NCBI GenBank assembly: GCA_014729025.1
Contig: WJKP01000031.1
Coordinates: forward strand, 1 to 47,549
Length of the DNA stretch: 47,549 nt
Origin: Candidatus Buchananbacteria bacterium
Lineage (GTDB): Bacteria > Patescibacteriota > Patescibacteriia > CAIXNZ01
Direction: 5' to 3'
Below the pieces are notes generated by a model that had not been told where the DNA came from, searched no databases, and saw nothing but the letters and a program-made list of their open reading frames with translations. The translations under genes were made by a program, and so were the position numbers. Positions within the stretch are counted from its first letter, which is position 1, and each line of letters starts with the position of its first letter. Shown piece by piece: positions 18,559 through 27,502 of this stretch.

Positions 18559-20025
18559 ATGCAAAATTGGCCGATTCATTTTAAAGATAAATTAATTATA
18601 GGCAATGCCGAAGCTGAAATCGGTATTGTTTGTTTATGGACACCTGTTAATCAAATAATTGATTATATTGATAAAAATAGTTTTGCTTTGGCTGGCCAGC
18701 TTTATTCCAAAGAAGGTATTAATTATATTATTCGTAATATTTTGGCTAATCCTAGAATTCGCTTATTAATCATTTGCGGTGAGGAAAGAGTCGGGAGTGG
18801 CCAGGCTTTAATTAATTTAATTGACAAAGGCGTAAATCAGGATAATCAGATTTTAGAAACTGAAAATTGTCAAATTCATAAAGAAATTCCACTGCAAGCT
18901 ATTGAGCTTTTTAGAAAAAATGTAAAATATGAAAATTTAATCAATATTTATGAGCCGACTCAAATAAACAGGACCGTAGAAAATTATCAACCACAAAATA
19001 CTGACTGGGCTACCCCACAAATTTTTCCTGAAGCTAAAATAGAATTTGACGGTGTTATGCCGACTGATCAATCTGTTTTTAAAATACGCAAAAAATATGC
19101 AGGTGAAGCCTGGCTGGAGATTATAAAAAAAATCATGAAATTCGGAACAATCAGAGAATCCTTTCATGGCAATAATTGTAAAGAGCTATTTAATATTGCG
19201 GCTGTTATTACTAATGAAAATCCTGATAATTTTAAAATATTTGATTATTTCCAGATCACAGAAAAAGATATCAAAGATTACATTCCTAAAATCATGACTG
19301 GAGACAAAGGAACTGCTGACTATACTTATGGTGAAAGACTCTGGAATTTTCCTAAAATTGAAGGGCAAAATTATAAATATAATCAGGCTGAAGACGTTAT
19401 TATTGACTATTTATCACGATACCCTACTGACCGGGCAGCCTGCGCAGTTATTTTTGGGATTCAGGATCATACAGCCAAAAGTTCACCGTGTATGTGTTTT
19501 TTGCAAGCCACTAATGTTAACGATAAGCTGGATTTAACTGCTTATTTTCGTTCTCATGATATTTTTAGTGGCTGGTTATTGAATATTTTTGCTTTGCGAA
19601 CTTTACAAAAACATATTGGCGATAAATTAAACTGGCCATTGGGCAATTTAACTGTTTATTCAAATTGCGCACATATTTATGATAATAATTGGCAAATTGC
19701 TCAGGAAATGATAAGTAAATATGGTCAACAGTTGGATTGCACATCAGATCCTAGAGGTTATTTAGTTATTTCCATTGATAATCAAAAAATAATTGCTAAA
19801 CATGTTTCCCCTAATGGCAAAACATTGCAGGAATTCCGTCAAGACGGATTAGCAGAAAAAGCCGCCATGGAGATGTACAATCAATTAATCTTGGCTGATG
19901 TTGTTTCTTTAGTTTCACATGCTTTTGATCTGGGCACAGAATTACAAAAAGCTGAAATTGCCATTAAGCAAAAATTGAATTATATCCAAGATCAACCATT
20001 AAATTTTAATAAAAATGAAAGTTAA
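18559..20025 (+). CDS. MtrA-like (tetrahydromethanopterin S-methyltransferase subunit A-like) domain fused to thymidylate synthase
   Basis: N-term YIIRNILANPRIRLLIICGEERVGSGQALINLIDKGV resembles MtrA; C-term YTYGERLWNF...SSPCMCFLQATNVNDKLDLTAYFRSHDIFSGWLLNIFALRTLQKHI...GNLTVYSNCAHIY resembles ThyA (catalytic Cys, RSHD). Confidence 0.8.
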   Translation: MQNWPIHFKDKLIIGNAEAEIGIVCLWTPVNQIIDYIDKNSFALAGQLYSKEGINYIIRNILANPRIRLLIICGEERVGSGQALINLIDKGVNQDNQILETENCQIHKEIPLQAIELFRKNVKYENLINIYEPTQINRTVENYQPQNTDWATPQIFPEAKIEFDGVMPTDQSVFKIRKKYAGEAWLEIIKKIMKFGTIRESFHGNNCKELFNIAAVITNENPDNFKIFDYFQITEKDIKDYIPKIMTGDKGTADYTYGERLWNFPKIEGQNYKYNQAEDVIIDYLSRYPTDRAACAVIFGIQDHTAKSSPCMCFLQATNVNDKLDLTAYFRSHDIFSGWLLNIFALRTLQKHIGDKLNWPLGNLTVYSNCAHIYDNNWQIAQEMISKYGQQLDCTSDPRGYLVISIDNQKIIAKHVSPNGKTLQEFRQDGLAEKAAMEMYNQLILADVVSLVSHAFDLGTELQKAEIAIKQKLNYIQDQPLNFNKNES

Positions 20026-20443
20026 AATAACCAGAATAGACAAATCTTTACCATTACCAGAATACCAAACCAAAGGTTCAGTAGCTTTTGATTTATATTC
20101 CAGAATTAATTTGGAAATAAAACCTCAAGAAATAGCATTGATCCCAACCAATTTAATCATTCAGACCCCGAGAAATTATATGTTATTAATTGCTTCCCGC
20201 AGTTCTAATCCCCAAAAATTAGGGTTATTAAAACCTCATGGTATTGGCATTATTGATCAAGATTATTGCGGGTCTGAAGATGAAATTAAAGTCCAAGTTA
20301 TGAATTTTATTGATAAATCTGTTAATATAAAAAAAGGACAAAGAATTGGCCAAGCTACTTTTGTTAAAATAAATAAAGCTAATTGGCAAGAGATAGATAA
20401 AATAAATAAAAAATCACGTGGCGGTTTTGGCTCAACTGGCTAA
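20015..20443 (+). CDS. dut: dUTPase (dUTP diphosphatase)
   Basis: ASRSSNPQKLGLLKPHGIGIIDQDYCGSEDEIKVQVMNF, KGQRIGQATF, C-terminal RGGFGSTG (motif V). Overlaps the upstream CDS by 11 bp. Confidence 0.88.
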   Translation: MKVKITRIDKSLPLPEYQTKGSVAFDLYSRINLEIKPQEIALIPTNLIIQTPRNYMLLIASRSSNPQKLGLLKPHGIGIIDQDYCGSEDEIKVQVMNFIDKSVNIKKGQRIGQATFVKINKANWQEIDKINKKSRGGFGSTG

Positions 20444-20493
20444 AATCAGCTAATTTTGTTAAAATATTATTAATTAACAAATAAAATTATCAT

Positions 20494-21108
20494 ATGATTA
20501 ATCAACCCTCAAAAGGTAAATTTATTGTACTTTATGGTGTCAATAATCTTGGCAAAACAACTCAAGCCAAATTATTGGTTGAAAATTTGATTATTCAATT
20601 AAGCAAAAAGGCTGAATATATAAAATATCCTGTTTATAAATTACAACCATCAGGTCCGGAAATTTATAATTATTTAAAACAAGGCAATCCTCATGATCTT
20701 ACCCCTAGAGAGTTTCAGTTCGTACAAATTTTAAACCGAACGCAATATGAACCTACTTTAAAAGAAAAACTTGATCAGGGTATTTGGGTAGTAGCTGAAG
20801 ATTATACCGGCACTGGAATTGCCTGGGGGATGGCCACTGGTGTAAATAAAAATTTACTTTACACAATGAATTCCCATTTACTAAATGAAGATCTGGGTAT
20901 TTTATTTAAAGGAGAACCATTCCCAGAAAATCTGGATAAAAATAATCTTCATGAAACTGATCCCGCTTTATTAAAAAAGACTAAAATGATTTTTGAAAAC
21001 ATTGCTAAAGATTTTGGCTGGGAAACTATTAATGCCAATCAAAGCAAAGAAGATGTCCAAAAAGAAATACTACAAATAGTTAAAAATAAAATCAGTTATT
21101 TAGAATAA
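20494..21108 (+). CDS. Divergent thymidylate kinase-like P-loop kinase
   Basis: KFIVLYGVNNLGKTTQAKLLVENLI; EDYTGTGIAWGMATGVN in the position of the usual DRY...SxxAYQ motif. Confidence 0.78.
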   Translation: MINQPSKGKFIVLYGVNNLGKTTQAKLLVENLIIQLSKKAEYIKYPVYKLQPSGPEIYNYLKQGNPHDLTPREFQFVQILNRTQYEPTLKEKLDQGIWVVAEDYTGTGIAWGMATGVNKNLLYTMNSHLLNEDLGILFKGEPFPENLDKNNLHETDPALLKKTKMIFENIAKDFGWETINANQSKEDVQKEILQIVKNKISYLE

Positions 21109-21129
21109 TTATTAAAATTAATATCTTTT

Positions 21130-21870
21130 ATGAAAAACGAGCTAGTCTCTATTTCAGAAATAATTAAGCAAGGCTGGGAGCTTTATATTGCCAATTTGCA
21201 AAATTTTTTATTGCCGATCGCCCTAATGTTAATTTTGCCGATTATTATTACTATTCTTGAGTATTATAACTATTTTAATTTAATTTTATTTATCTTTATT
21301 TTGACTATCAGTATATTTATCAGTCTTTGGATCTCAGTATTTTTAATAGAATTAATCAATAAAACCCATAATAAAGAAAAATTTGACATTAAAAATCTTT
21401 ATAATATTGCTTTTCAAAAAATACCTTCTTATTTATGGGTTAGCTTTTTAACGGGCTTGGCTACAATACTAGGGCTTTTTCTTTTAATTATTCCTTTTAT
21501 TATTTTTTCTGTCTGGTTTGCTTTTGCTCCATATATTAATGTTCTTGAAAATAAAAACAATAAAGGCTGGCTAGCGCTTAAAAACAGCCGCGAACTTGTC
21601 AGAGGTTATTGGGGAAAAACTTTTTGGCGTTTATTATTACCGCCTTTATTCGTTTATTTAATTGTTATGATTATAATTATTGGCTTAACTTATGCAATGA
21701 CCGGTGGCGAAGTTGATTTAGCCACACCGAATTCCTCAGCCAACCTGATACTTAATGGCTTAACTACTGTTATTTTTTCTTTTTTAAGTCCTTTATTTAT
21801 TGCTTTTGTCATAATCCTATATAACAACTTAAAACAAGTTAAATCAAGACAGAATAAAAAATCAGCCTAA
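21130..21870 (+). CDS. Hypothetical multi-TM membrane protein
   Basis: Several hydrophobic segments; GYWGKTFWRLL motif typical of uncharacterised integral membrane proteins. Confidence 0.6.
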   Translation: MKNELVSISEIIKQGWELYIANLQNFLLPIALMLILPIIITILEYYNYFNLILFIFILTISIFISLWISVFLIELINKTHNKEKFDIKNLYNIAFQKIPSYLWVSFLTGLATILGLFLLIIPFIIFSVWFAFAPYINVLENKNNKGWLALKNSRELVRGYWGKTFWRLLLPPLFVYLIVMIIIIGLTYAMTGGEVDLATPNSSANLILNGLTTVIFSFLSPLFIAFVIILYNNLKQVKSRQNKKSA

Positions 21871-21906
21871 AAATTTATAATCATTAGAAAAAATAAAAAA
21901 TTAAAT

Positions 21907-23451
21907 ATGGAATTACAAACAATTATCGGCCTAGAAATTCATGTTCAATTAAAAACCAAGACAAAAATGTTTTGTGCTTGTGATAACCATGGTGAAAATA
22001 AACCTCCTAATTCTTGTATTTGTCCCGTCTGTTTGGGTCATCCCGGTGTTTTACCTGTTGCCAATAAGCAGGCTATTAGCTGGTCAGCTTTAACTTCTTT
22101 AGCTTTAAATTGTAAAATTGCTCAATATTCCAAATTTGATCGTAAACATTATTATTACCCTGACCTACCCAAGGCTTATCAAATATCACAATTGGATCAG
22201 CCAATTGGCGGTAATGGCCATTTATATATTTTAAATCCCGAAACTAATGAAGAAGAAAAAATACGCATTAATAGGCTACATTTAGAAGAAGACGCCGCTA
22301 AATTACAACATGATAATACTAAAAAATATAGTCTAATAGATTTTAACCGTGGCGGCACGCCTTTAATGGAAATCGTTACCGAGCCTGATATAAAAAATTC
22401 GGCTCAAGCCAAATTATTTTTGCAAGAATTACGCCAAATCATGCGCTATCTGGGAATTTCCAATGCTGATATGGAAAAAGGTCACCTGCGCTGTGATGCC
22501 AATATATCCCTAAAACCACCAAAAGAAAACAAATATTATCCTAAAACTGAAATAAAAAATCTTAATTCTTTTAAAATGGTTGAAAAGGCTTTGGAGTATG
22601 AGATTTCACGTCAGACAAAACTTTGGCTGGAAGGCAACCCGCCTCAAGAGCAAACTACTCGAGGCTGGAAAGATAATAAAGGGATTACCGAAGAACAAAG
22701 ATCAAAAGAAGAAGCCAATGATTATCGTTATTTTCCTGAACCAGATATACCTCCGATTCATTTTCTAATTGCACCGGATAAAAAATGTGATAAGGGCCAA
22801 ATCGCTATCGATATTGACTGCTTAAAATCAGAATTACCAGAACTGCCCGATACCAAAAGAAAAAGATTTATGGCTGAATATGACTTGAACTATGATGATG
22901 TTAAAATTTTAACCGAAGAAAAATATCGTGCTGATTTTACTGAACAGGTTTTTTCCGAACTGGAGAATTGGCTTGATAATATTATAGAAAAAGCAATTAA
23001 TAAAAAAGATTTTTGGGAAAAAAACAAACCCCAATTAGTTAAATTAACCAGTAATTGGTTGATTAATTATCTTTTGCCAATACTTGAAACTGAAGATTTG
23101 AAAATAAAAAATATTAAAATGACACCTGAAAATATGGCCGAACTGATTACTTTATTATTTGTTAAAAAAATAAATACCACCACAGCCAATAAAATGCTCG
23201 TAGAAATGGTTAAAACAGGCGCTGATCCTTCACATTTAATTAAAGACAAAAATCTGGGACAAATTTCCGATACCGGCGAATTGGAAAAAATAATAGAAAA
23301 AGTAATCAAAGATAACGCTCAACCAGTACAAGACTATGAAAACGGCAAAGAAAAAGCTTTACAGGCCTTGGTTGGTAAAGTCATGGCTCAATCAAAAGGC
23401 AAGGCTAACCCGGAAATTGTCTTGGATCTATTAAAAAAGAAATTAAAATAA
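21907..23451 (+). CDS. gatB: Asp/Glu-tRNA amidotransferase subunit B
   Basis: IIGLEIHVQLKTKTKMFC, RGGTPLMEIVTEPDI, LRQIMRYLGISNADMEKGHLRCDANISL. Confidence 0.96.
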   Translation: MELQTIIGLEIHVQLKTKTKMFCACDNHGENKPPNSCICPVCLGHPGVLPVANKQAISWSALTSLALNCKIAQYSKFDRKHYYYPDLPKAYQISQLDQPIGGNGHLYILNPETNEEEKIRINRLHLEEDAAKLQHDNTKKYSLIDFNRGGTPLMEIVTEPDIKNSAQAKLFLQELRQIMRYLGISNADMEKGHLRCDANISLKPPKENKYYPKTEIKNLNSFKMVEKALEYEISRQTKLWLEGNPPQEQTTRGWKDNKGITEEQRSKEEANDYRYFPEPDIPPIHFLIAPDKKCDKGQIAIDIDCLKSELPELPDTKRKRFMAEYDLNYDDVKILTEEKYRADFTEQVFSELENWLDNIIEKAINKKDFWEKNKPQLVKLTSNWLINYLLPILETEDLKIKNIKMTPENMAELITLLFVKKINTTTANKMLVEMVKTGADPSHLIKDKNLGQISDTGELEKIIEKVIKDNAQPVQDYENGKEKALQALVGKVMAQSKGKANPEIVLDLLKKKLK

Positions 23452-23452
23452 C

Positions 23453-23611
23453 ATGTCCGACCAAAATAAACGAAAAAAAATTATTGATATTTTTAATGAA
23501 TTTTATAGGAAAATTAATAAAATTGAAGCTGATAAAAAAAAACTAGAAGCCAACTTACAAACTGAGCAGGATCAACTAAAACTAAGCGAGAAAAAAAGTC
23601 AAAACAAGTAA
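23453..23611 (+). CDS. Small Lys-rich protein (52 aa), possible -1 frameshift extension to 23694
   Basis: MSDQNKRKKIIDIFNEFYRKINKIEADKKKLEANLQTEQDQLKLSEKKSQNK*; starts immediately after gatB. Confidence 0.45.
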   Translation: MSDQNKRKKIIDIFNEFYRKINKIEADKKKLEANLQTEQDQLKLSEKKSQNK

Positions 23612-23704
23612 TCAAAATCCTTAATAATTATTTTAAAAAAATTAATAAAATTGAGAAACAAAAAAATAATATTTTAAAAAAATATAATTATTAATAATAA
23701 AAAT

Positions 23705-24484
23705 ATGCCAGAACCACGCTGGGAACAAAAAACCGCTGAAACAAAAATAACAATGCCGCCTGATCTTTTAAATAAAAGTCCGGAGGAATTTGATGAATGG
23801 ATAGCCGAACAAGCTGGCCAAGCAGTTAATAAAGGGTTTCAAGTTTTAACCGATTTAGAAACATTAAAGAAAAAAATACCGGTTGATAGCTCTAAGCAAA
23901 AAAAGGCCGAAGAATTAACAGCCGAAACAACAAAGGCAACCGAAGAATTACAAAAAGATTTGACCGCAGTCGGAGTTGAGCCTGAGAAAGCTGAGGGCTG
24001 GACAGCTGATCGTATTGCTAAATTAAGAAAAAAAATAGAAACAAGAAAAGATGCTGAAGAAAGACAAGAAAGGTTAAAAAAATTAGGTGAAGTAAGAGCG
24101 CGTCTGGTCTCCAAAGATCAAGAATTCATGTCAAAATTGGGTGAGCTTGATGCTTCAGAAATAACGGGACAGCAAGAAAAACAAATCCAAGAAATGGATA
24201 AAGCCATAGAAGCAGAATTTAAAAAAACCGAGTTAACAGAAGCAGAAAAAATGCAACTTTTATATCAACTGCCTAATTTTTTGGAAGCTAAAAAGAAATT
24301 ACTAGATTTTCAAAAAGATCGACTTTTACAGCAAAAAGAAACTGTTAAAAAAAGGTATAAAAGTGGCGCTTTGCAGCCTGATATTTTACCAGGCGGTAAA
24401 AAACGTTATTCCCGATTAATTATGATAGATAAAAAACTACAAGACGTAGATCAAGAACTAGAAAAATATAATCTAGCAGCATAA
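23705..24484 (+). CDS. Hypothetical coiled-coil protein (259 aa)
   Basis: Long charged heptad-like sequence; no recognised domain. Confidence 0.6.
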   Translation: MPEPRWEQKTAETKITMPPDLLNKSPEEFDEWIAEQAGQAVNKGFQVLTDLETLKKKIPVDSSKQKKAEELTAETTKATEELQKDLTAVGVEPEKAEGWTADRIAKLRKKIETRKDAEERQERLKKLGEVRARLVSKDQEFMSKLGELDASEITGQQEKQIQEMDKAIEAEFKKTELTEAEKMQLLYQLPNFLEAKKKLLDFQKDRLLQQKETVKKRYKSGALQPDILPGGKKRYSRLIMIDKKLQDVDQELEKYNLAA

Positions 24485-24488
24485 CATA

Positions 24489-24522
24489 CTAAAAACAGCC
24501 TATTAAAAGGCTGTTTTTATTT
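24489..24522. terminator. Bidirectional terminator
   Basis: AAAAACAGCCtattaaaaGGCTGTTTTT. Confidence 0.75.
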
Positions 24523-25407
24523 TAACCACTGAATAACTTTCTTTTTTATTTTATTATAATCGTTTTCCCAAATAATTTCATTATCTTTTTTAAACCAGGT
24601 CATTTGTCTCTTGGCATAATGATTAATCTCCAGCTCAAGTCGCTCCAACATTTCGTCTTTAGTTATTAAACCTCTTAAATAGCGGGTAATCCAACGATAT
24701 TCAAGTCCAAAATACTCCAACCTTTGCCAGGCTACACCTTGTTCATGCAACCTCTTAACTTCAGCTATCATCCCCTGTCGTATTCTGGCCAATAAACGAT
24801 CGTGCATTCGTTCTTTTAATTCATCTTTACTCCGTTTAACACCTATTTTCAAAACATCATATTGCTTTTTTTTAATATATTGAGGTACTGGCTGGCCAGT
24901 CTTTATAATAATCTCTAATGCCCGGATTAGACGTCTTTTATTATAAGCATCAATATTAGCTGCTCGTTGCGGATCTAATTTTTTAAGCTTATTAAAAAGT
25001 TGTTTAGTGTTTAATTGATCTAATTTTTTACGTAACTGAGAATCAGGCTTGGTTGTTTCAGGTAAACCATAAAGCAAAGCATCAACCCAAAACATAGTAC
25101 CTCCGCAAATAATCGGCAGTTTATTTTTTTTATTAATTTGTTTGATAGCTTTACTGGCATCTTGGACAAACTTATTGACATTATAATCAGTTTTAGGTGA
25201 AACTACGTCCAAAAGATAATGCTTAATTCCCTGCATTTCTTTTTTAGTTATTTTACCTGTACCAATATCCATACCTTTATAAACTTGACGCGAATCAGCT
25301 GATATGACTTCGCCATTAAAATCTTTGGCCAGTTTAATAGACAAACTGGTTTTACCACTAGAAGTGGGACCAACAACAACTAAGAGTTTTGATAATTTTA
25401 TTGACAT
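24517..25407 (-). CDS. miaA: tRNA dimethylallyltransferase
   Basis: LLVVVGPTSSGKTSLSIKLAKDFNGEVISADSRQVYKGMDIGTGK; HYLLDVVSP. Confidence 0.96.
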   Translation of the reverse strand: MSIKLSKLLVVVGPTSSGKTSLSIKLAKDFNGEVISADSRQVYKGMDIGTGKITKKEMQGIKHYLLDVVSPKTDYNVNKFVQDASKAIKQINKKNKLPIICGGTMFWVDALLYGLPETTKPDSQLRKKLDQLNTKQLFNKLKKLDPQRAANIDAYNKRRLIRALEIIIKTGQPVPQYIKKKQYDVLKIGVKRSKDELKERMHDRLLARIRQGMIAEVKRLHEQGVAWQRLEYFGLEYRWITRYLRGLITKDEMLERLELEINHYAKRQMTWFKKDNEIIWENDYNKIKKKVIQWLK

Positions 25408-25462
25408 AAGGAAATATATATATTAATTTATTTATAATAATCGTATCCAAATAGGAGGGAAG

Positions 25463-25696
25463 ATGAAAATCACTTTTGGGTTATGTTTATTTTATCTGTT
25501 ATTCGGGCATTACCTAGCAATGAGTGGCATCAAATTATTGCAGAAAGACAACCCAATCAAAAGCAGGTTCTGGAGAATTATTTCATATGAAATAATGGCA
25601 ATTCTCTGGCTACCAATCATCGCAGCTTACATTGGCCTCATATGTATAATATATACAACGCTTATCTGTTGCGTAATTATACTAATACCGTATTAG
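25463..25696 (+). CDS. Small hydrophobic membrane protein (77 aa)
   Basis: SD AATAGGAGGGAAGATG; two TM-like segments; followed by a terminator. Confidence 0.6.
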   Translation: MKITFGLCLFYLLFGHYLAMSGIKLLQKDNPIKSRFWRIISYEIMAILWLPIIAAYIGLICIIYTTLICCVIILIPY

Positions 25697-25745
25697 TCAA
25701 TACGAGATAATCTAATCAAAAATCCAGCTTAAACTAATTTCCCCT

Positions 25746-25780
25746 ACCAGTCCGAAGCACAGAGCTCGGACTGGTTTTAT
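25746..25780 (+). terminator. Terminator, copy 1 of a repeated 3' element
   Basis: ACCAGTCCGA-agcacagagc-TCGGACTGGTTTTATT, preceded by GCTTAAACTAATTTCCCC. Confidence 0.7.
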
Positions 25781-25871
25781 TATTTGACATATTGACATAT
25801 ATTAAAATTCGTTTTATTTTATAATTAAGAATCAAAAGGCAAAATACCTTTTAAAAAACAAGGAGGACGAG

Positions 25872-26192
25872 ATGATTTACTTAGGAATTGGTATTTATTT
25901 GGGCATTGGTATTTTTTTCACAATAGTAATGTGGCTTAATTTCGCGACCCACTGCAAAAAGTACTTTCGGTTAGCGATTTTCGCTGTCATTATCACGCTG
26001 ACTTGGGGCTACTTTTTCATCGCCTTTGGTGTGGGCGCCTTGGGGGATTTGATTTCTAATCTAACCACGAAAAAGGAGCCGTTTTTGAGCAAAATTCCAA
26101 TTGCTCTTTATCTACTCTTACTGAACAAGATGTATCAAAGCCTTTATGGCGTTTGGGGAGGACAATTTCTGAATAATGCCGAGACGCCATAG
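25872..26192 (+). CDS. Small membrane protein (106 aa)
   Basis: SD AAGGAGGACGAGATG; hydrophobic segments. Confidence 0.6.
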   Translation: MIYLGIGIYLGIGIFFTIVMWLNFATHCKKYFRLAIFAVIITLTWGYFFIAFGVGALGDLISNLTTKKEPFLSKIPIALYLLLLNKMYQSLYGVWGGQFLNNAETP

Positions 26193-26212
26193 ATAACTCA
26201 AAACAACAACGC

Positions 26213-27493
26213 TTAAACTAAATTTCCCCATAGCCCGAAGCTTTCAGCTCGGGCTATTTTTATTTTAACAAATTTACCTAATAAATCTTTATTTGATTTA
26301 AATTTTACTACTTTAAATGTTCGGGTCTTGCCTAGCCAATATTCGCTCTTTTTAGCATCAACTAAAACTTCTAAGGTCTCTCCTACTAATTTCTGATTAT
26401 TAGCTAAGGCTGTTTTAGATAAAATAACAGTCAAAACTTTATCACGACGTTTTTTTTCAGCCTTACTGACATTATCCTTTAATCTAGCTGCGACTGTTTC
26501 CTGCCGTGGTGAATATTGATTAATATAAGCCATATCAAATTTAATCTCCTCAAATAACTTACACGTATTTTTAAATTGCTCTTTGGTTTCGCCTGGGAAA
26601 CCGACGATAATATCAGTTGAAATAGCTGCATTGGGAATTTGTTGCCTGATTTTTTTAATCAAATTTTTATAATGAGCAACAGTGTATCCCCTGTTCATTT
26701 TTTTTAAAATCTGATCATCACCGGACTGAATCGGTAAATTTATATACTCGGTTATTTTATCGTATTTAGTAATAACTTTTATCAGCTTATCTGAAAGATC
26801 CTTGGGATGACTGGTTAAAAATCTGATCCAAAATTTACCTGTCAATTTGGCTATTTGTTCTAATAAGTCAGGAAAATCTTTAATTGATTCTGAACTTTGA
26901 ATTTTGAGCTTAGGGCTATAGGAATTAACATTTTGGCCTAGTAAAAAAATTTCCTTATAGCCATTTTTTATTAAACCTTTAACTTCAGAAATAATTTCCT
27001 GTGGTGACCTGGACTCTTCCCTGCCACGCACATAAGGCACTACACAATAAGAACAATAATTATTACAGCCTGTCATAATCGGCACATAAGCTGTAAAACT
27101 TGATTCATATTGAGGCTTAATTGAAAAATAAGTTTCAATTTTATCCTGCTCACTTTTTTTATTCAATAGTTTGGGCAACCCTGGCAAATCTTTTATATTC
27201 AAAAAAACATCAATATCTTTTAAGCGTTTAATTGATTCTTTACGCAAAGCCATGCAACCAGTTAATACAATTTTAAGCTGTGGGTTATGAGCTTTGAGTT
27301 TTTTTATCTGGCGCATTAACCCATAAACCCGATCTTCAGCTGACTGACGAACCGAACAAGTAACTAAAATTATTAAATCAGCCTGATCTATTGTTTTTGT
27401 TGCTTTATACCCGATTGACTGCAAAAGTGATGCTACTCGCTCAGCATCACTTTTATTCATCTGACAACCGTATATTTTAATGAAGTATTTCAT
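26213..27493 (-). CDS. miaB: tRNA-2-methylthio-N6-dimethylallyladenosine synthase
   Basis: YGCQMNKSDAERV, VTCSVRQSAEDRV, MTGCNNYCSYCVVPYVRGREESR (radical SAM CxxxCxxC), C-terminal TRAM-like region. Confidence 0.95.
   Translation of the reverse strand: MKYFIKIYGCQMNKSDAERVASLLQSIGYKATKTIDQADLIILVTCSVRQSAEDRVYGLMRQIKKLKAHNPQLKIVLTGCMALRKESIKRLKDIDVFLNIKDLPGLPKLLNKKSEQDKIETYFSIKPQYESSFTAYVPIMTGCNNYCSYCVVPYVRGREESRSPQEIISEVKGLIKNGYKEIFLLGQNVNSYSPKLKIQSSESIKDFPDLLEQIAKLTGKFWIRFLTSHPKDLSDKLIKVITKYDKITEYINLPIQSGDDQILKKMNRGYTVAHYKNLIKKIRQQIPNAAISTDIIVGFPGETKEQFKNTCKLFEEIKFDMAYINQYSPRQETVAARLKDNVSKAEKKRRDKVLTVILSKTALANNQKLVGETLEVLVDAKKSEYWLGKTRTFKVVKFKSNKDLLGKFVKIKIARAESFGLWGNLV
26230..26262 (+). terminator. 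Terminator, copy 2 of the repeated element, lying inside the 3' end of miaB
   Basis: ATAGCCCGA-agctttcagc-TCGGGCTATTTTTATTTT, preceded by GCTTAAACTAAATTTCCCC. Confidence 0.65.
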
Positions 27494-27502
27494 TTACTCA
27501 AA

